Below, piece after piece: positions 41,081 to 50,310 of a stretch of 64,000 bases of DNA. Below the pieces are notes generated by a model. It ran no database searches. It had not been told where the DNA came from and worked only from the letters and a program-made list of their open reading frames with translations. Origin of the DNA: Allobosea sp. 117 (GTDB lineage: Bacteria > Pseudomonadota > Alphaproteobacteria > Rhizobiales > Xanthobacteraceae); contig NZ_JNLC01000013.1 of assembly GCF_000702305.1 (NCBI RefSeq), forward strand, positions 124,001-188,000. Reading direction: 5' to 3'. Within the stretch, counting starts at the first letter, position 1; every line of letters starts with the position of its first letter. The position numbers were made by a program, and so were the translations under genes.

Positions 41081-42151
41081 TTACTCGAACAGGCGCTGGG
41101 CCGCCATGCTACGCGCCGCCGGGCCGGGGCCGTGGGCGCGCGCGTCGGACGGCGTGAAGCCGTGCATCGCCTTGAACTGGCGCGAGAAATGCGCGCAGTC
41201 GGAGAACCCTGCCTCGAGCGCGATGTCGGTGACGGAACGCACCGTGGTGTCGAGCAGGAAGCGCGCATAACGCAGCCGCAGCCGCCGGTAGAACTCGGCG
41301 GGGCGCTGGCCCATCACGGTCTGGAACAGCCGCTCCAGTTGCCGGGTGGAGAGCTGGAGCCGGCGCGCGACGTCGGCGATGGGCAGCGGGTCGGCCATGT
41401 GCTGCTCCATCAGCAACAGAGCGCGGCGCACGCGGTCGTCGGCGACCAGATCGGCGATCGGCGGGTGCGGCTGGGATTCGGTGCCGGGCCGGGCGCGGTC
41501 GAGCAGCAGCACGTGCCGGCTCTTCTGCGCCACCGAGCGGCCGATATGCTTCTCGACCAGCGCGGTCGCGAGGTCCGCCGCGCCGCCGCCGCCAGCGCAG
41601 GTGATGCGGTCGCCGTCGATGACATAGAGCCGGTCGGCGACCGGGGCGTGGTGCGGGAACTCGTCGAGGAAGTCCTGGTAGTGATACCAGCTCACGCAGC
41701 AGCGCCGGCCGGTCATCAGCCCGGCGCGGGCGAGGATGAAGCTGCCGGTGCAGATGCCGACCAGCGGCACGCCCACCTTCGCGGCGCGCTTCAGATAGGC
41801 GACGGTCTCCGCGTCGATCTGCGGGCCGGAATGCAGCAGGCCGCCGACCACGACGATGTACTGGAAGCCCGACGGATCGGCGAGCGGCCCGGTGGGTGCG
41901 ACGGTGACGCCGCAGCTCGCACGGATCGGCTCGGACTTTGACGCCATGATCTGCCAGCGGGCGAGGATCGGGCGCGAGCGGTCTCCCTCGTCGGCGGCGA
42001 GACGAAGCTGATCCACGAAAAGGGAAAAAGCCGAGAGGGTGAAATTGTCGGCGAGGATGAAGCCGACATTCAGCGCCGGCGCCGTCTGGGCCGCGCCGCT
42101 CGCCTGCGCTCCGCTCATCGGGCGGAAATGGGTCGGTCGCATCTCGTTCAT
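41081..42151 (-). CDS. GlxA-type AraC-family regulator adjacent to gbcAB
   Basis: The 356-aa protein has a DJ-1/GATase1-like domain (VGFILADNFTLSAFSLFVDQ, VGICTGSFILARAGLM, with the nucleophile-elbow Cys at about 145) and a C-terminal AraC HTH pair (IADVARRLQLSTRQLERLF; VTDIALEAGFSDCAHFSRQF). It is directly upstream of gbcA on the same strand with 152 bp between, so it is a strong candidate activator of gbcAB, by analogy with GbdR. It differs clearly from the other regulator at 36639, so the two are not a recent duplication. An alternative start is ATG 42142. Confidence 0.85.
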   Translation of the reverse strand: MNEMRPTHFRPMSGAQASGAAQTAPALNVGFILADNFTLSAFSLFVDQLRLAADEGDRSRPILARWQIMASKSEPIRASCGVTVAPTGPLADPSGFQYIVVVGGLLHSGPQIDAETVAYLKRAAKVGVPLVGICTGSFILARAGLMTGRRCCVSWYHYQDFLDEFPHHAPVADRLYVIDGDRITCAGGGGAADLATALVEKHIGRSVAQKSRHVLLLDRARPGTESQPHPPIADLVADDRVRRALLLMEQHMADPLPIADVARRLQLSTRQLERLFQTVMGQRPAEFYRRLRLRYARFLLDTTVRSVTDIALEAGFSDCAHFSRQFKAMHGFTPSDARAHGPGPAARSMAAQRLFE

Positions 42152-42264
42152 GTCTGGCTCCAGGCTGGAACCATAGCAAAGTTGATGCCGGAATGCGCGG
42201 GGGATGAAACTGCCGCCGGATGGTGTAGTCTCGCGGTACTTCGGAACCGCATCCCGGGGGCAGG

Positions 42265-43254
42265 ATGAGCTCCGCTGCCGAACAGACCGCCGCGCATTGG
42301 GACCACCTGGCCAACCAGCAGCCGGCGTTCCGCACCCGGTTCTGGGAATCGCCGGTGCTGCTGCGCCTCATCGAGGAGCGGCTGTTCCGCGCCACCGGCT
42401 GCCGCAATCCGCGCGAGCTCATCGTGAAACAGAGCGGGCGCGAGCATTTCGAGGTCGGGCTGTCGGTCGGCTGCGGGCTTGCCGTGCCGGAGCTCTGGAT
42501 GCTCAAGGACGGCACGGTCGGCCATTTCATCCTGTGCGACGTGGCGAGCGAGGCGCTCAGGCGGGCGGCGGAATTCGCCCAGAGCATAGGCGTCGACCCG
42601 TCGCGCATCACGCTGATGCGCGAGATCGAGATCGGCGCGGCGTTGGAGCGCAAGATCGACCTCGTGGTCTGGCGCAACGCGCTGCATCACATGTTCGACA
42701 CCGATCTCGCGGTGAAGTGGAGCGTCGACATCCTGCGCGGCGACGGCGTCGTCTATTGCGAGGAATATTGCGGCCCGGACCGCATGCAGTTCTCCGACGA
42801 AATGATGGACTGGGCCGAGCGGGTGCGCCGGGCGCTGCCCGAGAGATATCTGCGCGACCCGGCGATGCCCGGCCAGCTCTATCCGGTGCGCCCGGAAATA
42901 CCGAGCACCGAGGACTGGCTGCGCATCGACCCCTCGGAATGCGCGGATTCGGCGAACATCGTGCCGGCGCTGCGGCGCCACGCGCCGGACACCCGGATGA
43001 CCTTCATGGGCGGGGCGATGTACCACCTCGCGCTGAACGACATCCTCCACAATTTCGAGGACGGCATCGACGACCATCTGCTCGACCTGATCATGATGGT
43101 GGACGAGTTGCTGGTCGACCGCGGGGTGAACCAGTTCGTGCACGCGGTGAGCGTCGTCCGGCCGCCGGCGCGCCCGCCATCCGCCCTGGCGCGGCTGCGC
43201 GGACTCGTGAAGAACGCGCTCGGCACGCGCGGAGTCAGCACTCCGGCAGGTTGA
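42265..43254 (+). CDS. Class I SAM-dependent methyltransferase
   Basis: This 329-aa protein has SAM-binding motif I as VGLSVGCGLAVPELWML (about 68-84), an acidic motif II end FILCDVASEALRRAAEF (about 91-108), and WRNALHHMF (about 133-141). The substrate is unknown. It does not show the glycine/sarcosine N-methyltransferase pattern, so a direct link with betaine chemistry is not supported. It is divergent from the regulator (113 bp) and its 3' end overlaps sdaA by 20 nt tail to tail. Confidence 0.75.
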   Translation: MSSAAEQTAAHWDHLANQQPAFRTRFWESPVLLRLIEERLFRATGCRNPRELIVKQSGREHFEVGLSVGCGLAVPELWMLKDGTVGHFILCDVASEALRRAAEFAQSIGVDPSRITLMREIEIGAALERKIDLVVWRNALHHMFDTDLAVKWSVDILRGDGVVYCEEYCGPDRMQFSDEMMDWAERVRRALPERYLRDPAMPGQLYPVRPEIPSTEDWLRIDPSECADSANIVPALRRHAPDTRMTFMGGAMYHLALNDILHNFEDGIDDHLLDLIMMVDELLVDRGVNQFVHAVSVVRPPARPPSALARLRGLVKNALGTRGVSTPAG

Positions 43255-44599
43255 CGGCGAGGCCTCCGAGCGAGGTCTCCTTGTATTTGGAGGCCATGTC
43301 GCGGCCGGTCTCGCGCATGGTGGCTATCACCTTGTCGAGCGGGACGATGTGGCGCCCGTCGCCATGCATGGCGAGGGAGGCGGCGTTGACCGCGCTGATG
43401 GCGCCGAAGGCGTTGCGCTCGATGCAGGGCACCTGGACCAGCCCGCCTATGGGATCGCAGGTCATGCCGAGATGGTGCTCCATGCCGATCTCGGCGGCGT
43501 TCTCGATCTGCTCGTTGCTGGCGCCGAGCGCGGCGGCGAGCCCGCCGGCGGCCATCGAGCAGGCAACCCCGACCTCGCCCTGGCAGCCGACCTCGGCGCC
43601 GGAGATCGAGGCGTTCATCTTGAACAGCGCGCCGATGGCGGTGGCGGCGAGCAGGAAGACGTGCATCCCCTCGCGATCCGCGCCGGGGGTATGGTCGCGA
43701 TAATAGCGCAGTGTCGCCGGCACCACGCCGGCGGCGCCGTTGGTCGGGGCAGTGACGACGCGCCCGCCGGCCGCGTTCTCCTCGTTCACCGCGATGGCGT
43801 AGAGGCTCACCCAGTCCATGATCTCGTGCGGGCTCGGATCGTTGCGGGCGACCAGCCGGTCGCGGATCGACTTCGCCCGCCGTCGCACGGCAAGACCGCC
43901 GGGCAGCTCGCCGGTGGTGGCGATGCCGCGCTCGACGCAGTCCATCATCGCGGCCGCGATGCGGTCGAGGTGGGCGACCACCTCGTCGGCGGGACGCAGC
44001 GCGCGCTCATTCGCCATGACCAGATCGGCGATGCCGAGCCCGGCGTCGCCCGCCATGGCGAGCAGCTCGCGGGCGTTGCGGAACGGGTAGGGCACCAGCT
44101 TGTCGGCCGGCGGGGTCGGTCGGCCGACCTCCTCCTCCGGCACCACGAAGCCGCCGCCGATGGAGCACCAGCGCTCCTCGACGATGAGGTCGCCGCGTGC
44201 GTCGAAGGCGCGGAAGGCCAGCGTGTTGGGATGCTTGGGCGTGTCGGAGACGCCGTCGAACAGGATGTCGAGCGCCGGGTCGAAGGCGACCGGATGCCGG
44301 CCGCCGAGCTCCAGCCGGCGCTCGCTGCGGGCGTGGGCGAGGATGGCGTCGGCGTTGTCCGGATCGACCGTCTCAGGCAGCTCGCCGGCGAGGCCGAGGA
44401 TGGTGGCGGTGTCGGTGCCGTGGCCCTTGCCGGTCCAGGCCAGCGAGCCGAACAGCGCCACCTCGACGCGGGCGACGTCCTCGATCTCGCTGCGAGCGGC
44501 GAGGGCGTCGACGAAGGCGAAGGCCGCCTTCATCGGTCCCACCGTGTGCGAGGAGGAGGGGCCGATGCCGATCTTGAACAGCTCGAACACGCTGATCAT
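43235..44599 (-). CDS. sdaA: L-serine ammonia-lyase SdaA
   Basis: SdaA deaminates L-serine to pyruvate using a [4Fe-4S] cluster, the last step from betaine-derived glycine via serine. The 454-aa single-chain type has an N-terminal beta domain ([20 protein letters not shown]) and a C-terminal alpha domain. Cluster cysteines are in EVGCQGEVG and in [18 protein letters not shown] (about 343, 385, 396). It follows soxG by 147 bp on the same strand, so it could be the final gene of soxBDAG-sdaA. Note that serC-serA for serine synthesis lie 9 kb away. Confidence 0.94.
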   Translation of the reverse strand: MISVFELFKIGIGPSSSHTVGPMKAAFAFVDALAARSEIEDVARVEVALFGSLAWTGKGHGTDTATILGLAGELPETVDPDNADAILAHARSERRLELGGRHPVAFDPALDILFDGVSDTPKHPNTLAFRAFDARGDLIVEERWCSIGGGFVVPEEEVGRPTPPADKLVPYPFRNARELLAMAGDAGLGIADLVMANERALRPADEVVAHLDRIAAAMMDCVERGIATTGELPGGLAVRRRAKSIRDRLVARNDPSPHEIMDWVSLYAIAVNEENAAGGRVVTAPTNGAAGVVPATLRYYRDHTPGADREGMHVFLLAATAIGALFKMNASISGAEVGCQGEVGVACSMAAGGLAAALGASNEQIENAAEIGMEHHLGMTCDPIGGLVQVPCIERNAFGAISAVNAASLAMHGDGRHIVPLDKVIATMRETGRDMASKYKETSLGGLAVNLPEC

Positions 44600-44746
44600 G
44601 CGGGCGCCTGTGCCTTCCTGCGATGCGTTTCCTGCGGCCGGTTTCTCGTGCGATGCGCCGTCCGGCCGGCGGCGCCCGCTTGTCGCGCCGTCGCGACGGA
44701 ACGGGCCGCGGCGGCGTCATCGGCACGTTCCGTGCCACTCGCTCGT

Positions 44747-45328
44747 TCACTCGAACTCGCGACGGGCCTCTTCCAGAAGGCCCCAGACATAGGCTGCGAA
44801 GGAGCGCCAGACATCGATCTGGAAGGCGTCCGGCGCGGTGCGGATGAGCACGATCTCGGACTTGGCGAAGATCGTGCGGGTGCACATGCCGACCGGGAAG
44901 GCCGCGGTCGAGAGGTCGAGCGGGCAGCCCTGGTTTAGCACGAATGCGGCTCTGGCTCCCGACAGCTCGATGCCGACGCTGCGCGAGGAGATGTCGACCA
45001 GCGCATGCGGCTCGCTGCCGAGGCTGGCCTCGATGCCCTCGAACAGCGGCGCCGGGTCGAGGCCGGGAGCGAGGAGCACCCATTCATCCGGGCCGAGCCA
45101 CAGCGCGAGCTTGCCGCTCGCGGTGTTGAAGCGGCAGGCCTCGCGCGGCAGCTCGACGCCGAAGGCGATGCCGGCGAGGCCCGCGGCCCGCTCGCCGCCC
45201 CGGAAGGCGAGGCGGGCGCTGGCGGGAAGGGCGCGCAGGCTGGCGGCGGGAACGGCCTTCGCCGCGCCGGCGAGCGCGTCGAGCGGGCTCGCGGCCGGCG
45301 GCAGCGGCCGGCGGGATATGTCAAGCAT
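44747..45328 (-). CDS. soxG: Sarcosine oxidase gamma subunit SoxG
   Basis: SoxG is the small gamma chain of the heterotetrameric sarcosine oxidase; it packs on the alpha subunit and resembles the folate-binding GcvT fold. The 193-aa length is normal. Typical segments are WLGPDEWVLLAPG and LVDISSRSVGIELSG, then RTIFAKSEIVLIRT near the end. The ATG at 45328 overlaps the soxA stop by 8 nt. It is last of the soxBDAG order. Confidence 0.9.
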   Translation of the reverse strand: MLDISRRPLPPAASPLDALAGAAKAVPAASLRALPASARLAFRGGERAAGLAGIAFGVELPREACRFNTASGKLALWLGPDEWVLLAPGLDPAPLFEGIEASLGSEPHALVDISSRSVGIELSGARAAFVLNQGCPLDLSTAAFPVGMCTRTIFAKSEIVLIRTAPDAFQIDVWRSFAAYVWGLLEEARREFE

Positions 45329-48300
45329 CGAGGCGCTCCCCCTTGGGGTCGTAGAAGATGGGGTCGGTGATCTCGATCTCGATCGCGCGGTCCGGCATCG
45401 GCACGACGAGCTTCGAGCCGATCCGCGCTCGCCCGCCCTTCACCACGGCGAGCGCGATGGAGCGGCCCAACACGGCACTGTGATAGGATGAGGTGACGTG
45501 GCCGAGCATCGGCACCGGCACCGGCGCCTCCGGGTCGGCGACGATCTGCGCGCCTTCCTCCAGCACCACGTTCGGATCGGTGGTGAGCACGCCGACGAGC
45601 TGCTTGCGGTCCGGCGCGCTCATCGCGGCGCGGGCGAGCGAGCGCTTGCCGACGAAGTCCTTCTTCGCCTTGCCGACCGCCCAGCCGAGGCCCACATCGT
45701 CCGGCGTCGCGGTGCCGTCGGTCTCCTGGCCGACGATGATGTAGCCCTTTTCGGCGCGCAGCACGTGCATGGTCTCGGTGCCATAGGGGCAGATGCCGTG
45801 GCGCTCGCCCTCGGCATAAATCTGCTCCCACACCGCGCGGCCATATTCGGCCGGCACGTTCACCTCGAAGCCGAGCTCGCCGGTGAAGGAGACGCGGAAC
45901 AGCCGGGTCGGGGCGCCGCAGATGCGGCCCTCGCGCACGCTCATATGCGGCATCGCCTCCTTCGAGATGTCGATGCCCTCGACGAGGGGCGCCAACACCT
46001 CGCGGGCCTTCGGCCCCTGCACGGCGATGACCGCCCACTGCTCGGTGGTGGAGGTGAGCCACACCTTGAGGTCCGGCCATTCGGTCTGGAGGTAGTCCTC
46101 CATCATGGCGAGGACGCGCGGCGCGCCGCCAGTGGTGGTGGTGACATGGAAGCGGTCCGGCGCCATGCGGCCGATGACGCCGTCATCGGTCACGAAGCCG
46201 TCCTCACGCAGCATCACGCCGTAGCGCAGGCGGCCGGGCTCCAGCTTCGACCAGGCATTGGTGTAGATGCGGTTCATGAACTCGGCGGCGTCAGGGCCGA
46301 CGATCTCGATCTTGCCGAGCGTGGACGCATCGAAGATGCCGACATTGGTGCGCACCGCGCGGCATTCGCGGGCGACCGCCGCGTGCATGTCCTCGCCGCC
46401 CTTCGGGAAGTAGTGCGCGCGCTTCCACATCGCCACGTCCTCGAACGCCGCGCCACGCTCGGCCGCCCAGCCGTGGATCGGCGTGGTGCGGACCGGGTCG
46501 AACAGATCGCCGCGTGCCGCGCCCGCGAAGATGCCGAAGGTGGTCGGCGTGAAGGGCGGGCGGAAGGTGGTGAGGCCGATCTGCGGAACCGGCGTCTTCA
46601 ACGCCTCCGACACGATGCCCAGGGCATTCATGTTGGAGGTCTTGCCTTGGTCGGTCGCCATGCCGGTGGTGGTGTAGCGCTTCACATGCTCGATGGAGCG
46701 GAAGCCTTCGCGGGTGGCGAGCTTGATGTCCTTGGAGGTGACGTCGTTCTGCCAGTCCACGAAGGCCTTGGCGAAGGCCGGGTTGCGCGGGTGCGGGGTG
46801 GCGCCGATGAAGCCGTCGGTGCCTGTGTCGGTCGCCTCCGCCGTCAGCTCGCGGGCGGGAACCGGACCGCCGCCGGCAGCATGGGCGGCCGCCTCGCCCT
46901 TGGCGTAGCCGTCCTCAAGCACCGCCGTGAGCCCGTATATGCCACGGCAGGCACCGGTCGAGCGCTCGCGCTCCACCGAGGCGCCGGGCACGTAGCATTG
47001 CAGCGCCGGGTCATAGGCGAGCTTGCCGCGCGACTGGGAGAACAGGTGCACGCTCGGCGTGAAGCCGCCCGACATCAGCACCACGTCGCAGGCGATCCGC
47101 TCGACCGGGCCGAGACCATGCGCAGCTTCCCCCCTGAGCTTGGCGAGCTCGGCGGCGGAGACGCGCAGGCGTCCCTTTGTGCCGACCACCGCGGTGCCGG
47201 GGCGCACATCGATACCGGCGGCCAGCGCGCGGGCCGGCAGCTCGCCCTTCGGGGCGGCGCGCAGATCGGCGATGGCGGCGATGGTGACGCCGCCGGCGGC
47301 GAGGTCGAGCGCAGCGCGGTAGCCGGCGTCGCAGGCGGTGAAGACCACCGCGCGGCGGCCGGGCTGCACGCCGTAGCGGTTGAGATAGGTGCGGCCGGCA
47401 TCCGCCAGCATCACGCCCGGGCGGTCATTGTCCGGAAACACCAGCGGACGTTCCAGCGCGCCGGTCGCCAGCACGACCTCCTTGGCGCGCACCTGCCAGA
47501 GGCGCTCGCGCGGCAGCGTCGCCGCCGGGTTTGGCAGATGCTCGGTGACGCGCTCGGCGAGCGCGATCATGTTGTGCGGGAAATAGCCGAACGCCGTCGT
47601 GCGCGTCATCAGCGTGACGTTGTCGCGCGCCGCCAGCGCCGCCACCGTGTCGGCCAGCCAGTCCTTCGCCGGCTTTCCTTCGATGGTGGCCTCGGTTTCG
47701 GCGAGCAGCGAGCCGCCGAGCTCGGCCTGCTCATCGACGAGAATGACCTTTGCGCCCGAGGCGGCCGCCGCCAGCGCTGCGGCCAGACCCGCCGGGCCGG
47801 AACCGACCACCAGCACGTCGCTGTGGGCGTAGTGCTGGGTGTAACGGTCGGGATCGGCCTCGACCGGTGCACGACCGAGGCCGGCCATGGCGCGGATCTT
47901 CGGCTCGTAGAAGCGCTTCCACGCGCCCGCCGGCCACATGAAGGTCTTGTAGTAGAAGCCGGCCGGCAGGAACGGCGCGGCGAGGTCGTTCATCGCGCCG
48001 GCATCGAAGGAGAGCGAGGGCCAGCGGTTCTGGCTTTCGGCGGCCAGCCCCTCATAGAGCTCGACCTGCGTGGCGCGCAGGTTCGGCGTGGTGCGCCCCC
48101 CACCGCGCGAGACGTCGACGAGCGCGTTCGGCTCGTCCGAGCCGGCCGAGATGACGCCGCGCGGACGGTGATATTTGAACGAGCGGCCGATCAGGTGCAC
48201 GCCGTTCGCGAGCAACGCGGAGGCCAGCGTGTCGCCCTTGAAGCCGCGATAGAAGTGGCCGTCGAAGGAGAAGGAGACCGGGTTCAGCCGGTCGATGCGC

Positions 48301-48332
48301 CCGCCGACGGGCGTACGGAACGAGCCGCTCAT
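45321..48332 (-). CDS. soxA: Sarcosine oxidase alpha subunit SoxA
   Basis: This 1003-aa chain binds NAD+ and tetrahydrofolate; the released methyl carbon is caught as 5,10-methylene-THF. An N-terminal [2Fe-2S]-like small domain comes first (GGRIDRLNPVSFSFDG, GDTLASALLANGV). The dinucleotide fold VLVVGSGPAGLAAALAAAAS (about 172-191) follows, and the C-terminal GcvT-like folate domain (about 600-1000; FTGELGFEVNVPAEYG, EKGYIIVGQETDGT). ATG 48332 overlaps the soxD stop (ATGA). Confidence 0.95.
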   Translation of the reverse strand: MSGSFRTPVGGRIDRLNPVSFSFDGHFYRGFKGDTLASALLANGVHLIGRSFKYHRPRGVISAGSDEPNALVDVSRGGGRTTPNLRATQVELYEGLAAESQNRWPSLSFDAGAMNDLAAPFLPAGFYYKTFMWPAGAWKRFYEPKIRAMAGLGRAPVEADPDRYTQHYAHSDVLVVGSGPAGLAAALAAAASGAKVILVDEQAELGGSLLAETEATIEGKPAKDWLADTVAALAARDNVTLMTRTTAFGYFPHNMIALAERVTEHLPNPAATLPRERLWQVRAKEVVLATGALERPLVFPDNDRPGVMLADAGRTYLNRYGVQPGRRAVVFTACDAGYRAALDLAAGGVTIAAIADLRAAPKGELPARALAAGIDVRPGTAVVGTKGRLRVSAAELAKLRGEAAHGLGPVERIACDVVLMSGGFTPSVHLFSQSRGKLAYDPALQCYVPGASVERERSTGACRGIYGLTAVLEDGYAKGEAAAHAAGGGPVPARELTAEATDTGTDGFIGATPHPRNPAFAKAFVDWQNDVTSKDIKLATREGFRSIEHVKRYTTTGMATDQGKTSNMNALGIVSEALKTPVPQIGLTTFRPPFTPTTFGIFAGAARGDLFDPVRTTPIHGWAAERGAAFEDVAMWKRAHYFPKGGEDMHAAVARECRAVRTNVGIFDASTLGKIEIVGPDAAEFMNRIYTNAWSKLEPGRLRYGVMLREDGFVTDDGVIGRMAPDRFHVTTTTGGAPRVLAMMEDYLQTEWPDLKVWLTSTTEQWAVIAVQGPKAREVLAPLVEGIDISKEAMPHMSVREGRICGAPTRLFRVSFTGELGFEVNVPAEYGRAVWEQIYAEGERHGICPYGTETMHVLRAEKGYIIVGQETDGTATPDDVGLGWAVGKAKKDFVGKRSLARAAMSAPDRKQLVGVLTTDPNVVLEEGAQIVADPEAPVPVPMLGHVTSSYHSAVLGRSIALAVVKGGRARIGSKLVVPMPDRAIEIEITDPIFYDPKGERLDA

Positions 48333-48619
48333 GGCTGCGTCTCCTTGAGGTCGGGCCGCGGCTCGCCGGGCTTGTAGGTGGCGACGAAGAAGTCGCTCAC
48401 GGTGTCGCGGACCGCATTGAAGAAGCGACCGCAGCCATGGATGTGGCGCCAGCGCTCGGCGTGGCGGCCCTTCGGGTTGGTGCGGTTGTAGAGGAACTCC
48501 GCCCATTCCTCGTCGGAGAGGGTCGCGGGATCGGCGGGCCGCGCAATATGCGCCTCGCCGCCGTAGCGGAACTCGATCTCCGGCCGGTCGCCGCACCAGG
48601 GGCAGTTGATGATCAGCAT
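48329..48619 (-). CDS. soxD: Sarcosine oxidase delta subunit SoxD
   Basis: The 96-aa zinc-binding delta chain has the N-terminal CPWCG knuckle (Cys 6 and 9) and further His/Cys in WRHIHGCGRFF (about 58-68) that complete the zinc site. EEWAEFLYNRTNPKG is typical. It lies 17 nt after soxB and overlaps soxA by 4 nt. Confidence 0.93.
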   Translation of the reverse strand: MLIINCPWCGDRPEIEFRYGGEAHIARPADPATLSDEEWAEFLYNRTNPKGRHAERWRHIHGCGRFFNAVRDTVSDFFVATYKPGEPRPDLKETQP

Positions 48620-48636
48620 GGTTCGATTCTCTGCCT

Positions 48637-49887
48637 TCAGTGCGCGACGGCGGCGGCCGCCGCCTCGTCGATCAGGAAACCGTCGCGGAAGCGCTCCAGC
48701 GTGAAGGGCGCGTTGATCTTGTGCGGCTCGTCCTTGGCGATGGTATGGGCGAAGACGTTGCCGGAACCCGGCGTCGCCTTGAAGCCGCCGGTACCCCAGC
48801 CGCAGTTCACGTAGAGGCCCTTGACCGGCGTCTTGGCGATGATCGGCGAGCGGTCCGGCGTCACGTCGACGATGCCGCCCCAGTTGCGCAACATGCGCAG
48901 GCGCCGGAACTGGGGCACCAGCTCGCAGATGGCATCGAGCGTGTGGGTGGTGATGTGCAGCGCGCCGCGCTGCGAATAGGAGGTATAGGCGTCGGTGCCG
49001 GCGCCGATCACCATCTCACCCTTGTCCGACTGCGAGATGTAGGCGTGGATGGTGTTGGACATGACCACGGTCGGGAAGGCCGGTTTCACCGGCTCGGAGA
49101 CCAGTGCCTGCAGCGGATAGCTCTCCAGCGGCATGCGCAGGCCGGCCATCGCCATCACCACCGAGGTATGGCCGGCGGCGGAAACGCCGATCTTCTTCGC
49201 CTTGATGAAGCCGCGCGAGGTCTCGACGCCTTCGACGGCGCCGGTGGCGTCGCGGCGGATGCCCTTCACCTCGCAGTTCTGGATGATGTCGACGCCGCGC
49301 GAATCCGCGCCCCGGGCGAAGCCCCAGGCGACCGCGTCGTGGCGTGCGGTGCCGCCGCGCCGCTGCAGCGCGCCGCCGAGGATCGGGTAGCGCATCGAAG
49401 AGATGTTCAGCGGCGGGCAGAAGGCCTTGCACTCCTGCGCGCTCAGCCACTCATTGTCGACGCCGTTCAGTCGGTTGGCGTGGACATGGCGCTTGAAGCT
49501 GATCACGTCATGATGGTTGTGCGCCAGCATCAGCACGCCGCGCGCCGAATACATGACGTTGTAGTTGAGGTCCGTCGACAGGCCTTCCCACAGCTTCACC
49601 GCGTGCTCGTAGAGCGCGGCGCTCTCGTCGAACAGATAGTTCGAGCGCACGATCGTGGTGTTGCGCCCGGTATTGCCGCCGCCGAGCCAGCCGCGCTCCA
49701 GCACCGCGACATTGGTGATGCCGTGCTCCTTGGCGAGATAATAGGCGGTGGCGAGGCCGTGGCCGCCGGCGCCGACGATGACGACGTCGTACTCCGCCTT
49801 CGGCTCCGGGTTCCGCCATTGCGGCTGCCAGCTCTGGTGACCGCCGAGCGCGCGGCGGAACAGCTCGAGACCTGAGAATTTCTGCAC
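48637..49887 (-). CDS. soxB: Sarcosine oxidase beta subunit SoxB
   Basis: SoxB holds FAD and covalent FMN and oxidises the sarcosine methyl group. The 416-aa chain begins [20 protein letters not shown]. It has the FAD fold [20 protein letters not shown] (about 35-54) and [20 protein letters not shown] (about 63-82). A histidine typical of the covalent FMN site lies in SAAGHTSV (about 230). The start is GTG 49887 with a GGAGG site 5 nt upstream. It is first gene of soxBDAG; the shared 12-bp motif lies 117-128 bp upstream. Confidence 0.95.
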   Translation of the reverse strand: MQKFSGLELFRRALGGHQSWQPQWRNPEPKAEYDVVIVGAGGHGLATAYYLAKEHGITNVAVLERGWLGGGNTGRNTTIVRSNYLFDESAALYEHAVKLWEGLSTDLNYNVMYSARGVLMLAHNHHDVISFKRHVHANRLNGVDNEWLSAQECKAFCPPLNISSMRYPILGGALQRRGGTARHDAVAWGFARGADSRGVDIIQNCEVKGIRRDATGAVEGVETSRGFIKAKKIGVSAAGHTSVVMAMAGLRMPLESYPLQALVSEPVKPAFPTVVMSNTIHAYISQSDKGEMVIGAGTDAYTSYSQRGALHITTHTLDAICELVPQFRRLRMLRNWGGIVDVTPDRSPIIAKTPVKGLYVNCGWGTGGFKATPGSGNVFAHTIAKDEPHKINAPFTLERFRDGFLIDEAAAAAVAH

Positions 49888-50003
49888 CTTGGCCTCCGTC
49901 CCGGCCCGGGCGATAGGCGCCTTCGGGCGGGCTCATGTCAGCTTTCCGGCATCGTCGCGCAGCGCCGCGTCACAGGCGAGCACTGTTTCGGCGGCGATGT
50001 TGA

Positions 50004-50015
50004 ACGGATGCGACA
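50004..50015 (-). promoter_or_regulatory. Motif upstream of soxB shared with the gbcA promoter region
   Basis: ACGGATGCGACA here matches ACGAATGCGACA (41036-41047, before gbcA) at 11 of 12 positions, in the same orientation relative to the downstream gene and at similar distance. A common activator is likely. Only one copy is seen here. Confidence 0.45.
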
Positions 50016-50037
50016 TGGACCGGCGCGGGGCGTGGAT

Positions 50038-50200
50038 ATGCGGCTCTCGTCATCCACCCTGCTGTCGGCGAATGGCGGCTATGTCGACACGGCCGGCTTT
50101 CTCTCGCCTTCAGAATTTCAGGGCGCATGTGACCGGCAATTTCGTCACCTTCGGCGCGTCGCTGGCGCTACGCGAGGCGGCCACCGATGCCGCGCCCTGA
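50038..50200 (+). pseudogene. DUF1275 (YoaK-like) membrane protein remnant, frameshifted and truncated
   Basis: The segment reads GGYVDTAGFL in one frame (50068-50103 region) and AHVTGNFVTFGASLAL in another (from 50123), ending at a stop at 50200. In DUF1275 proteins these two blocks are continuous with about seven residues between; here the gap is 19 nt instead of about 21, consistent with a 2-nt deletion. The remaining ~170 residues of the family are absent. It is therefore a decayed gene start between soxB and the TerB-like gene. The remainder of 49888-50310 holds the soxB promoter region and no intact gene. Confidence 0.65.
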
Positions 50201-50310
50201 CGTCGCACATTGCCAAAACTTCATGCGGGAAGGGCGGCCGTTCCCTAGCGGAAGCCGCCCACGAGGCCTACCTGCCGAAGGTTGAGGCCGAGAAACGTCA
50301 GGAAGGACCG

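Noticed and set aside
42265-43254. Glycine/sarcosine N-methyltransferase
   Set aside because: Lacks the family pattern I would expect and sits in a degradative region; left as a general class I methyltransferase.
45498-48377. 959-aa plus-strand open frame
   Set aside because: It is antisense to soxA and has no recognisable domain; soxA is certain.
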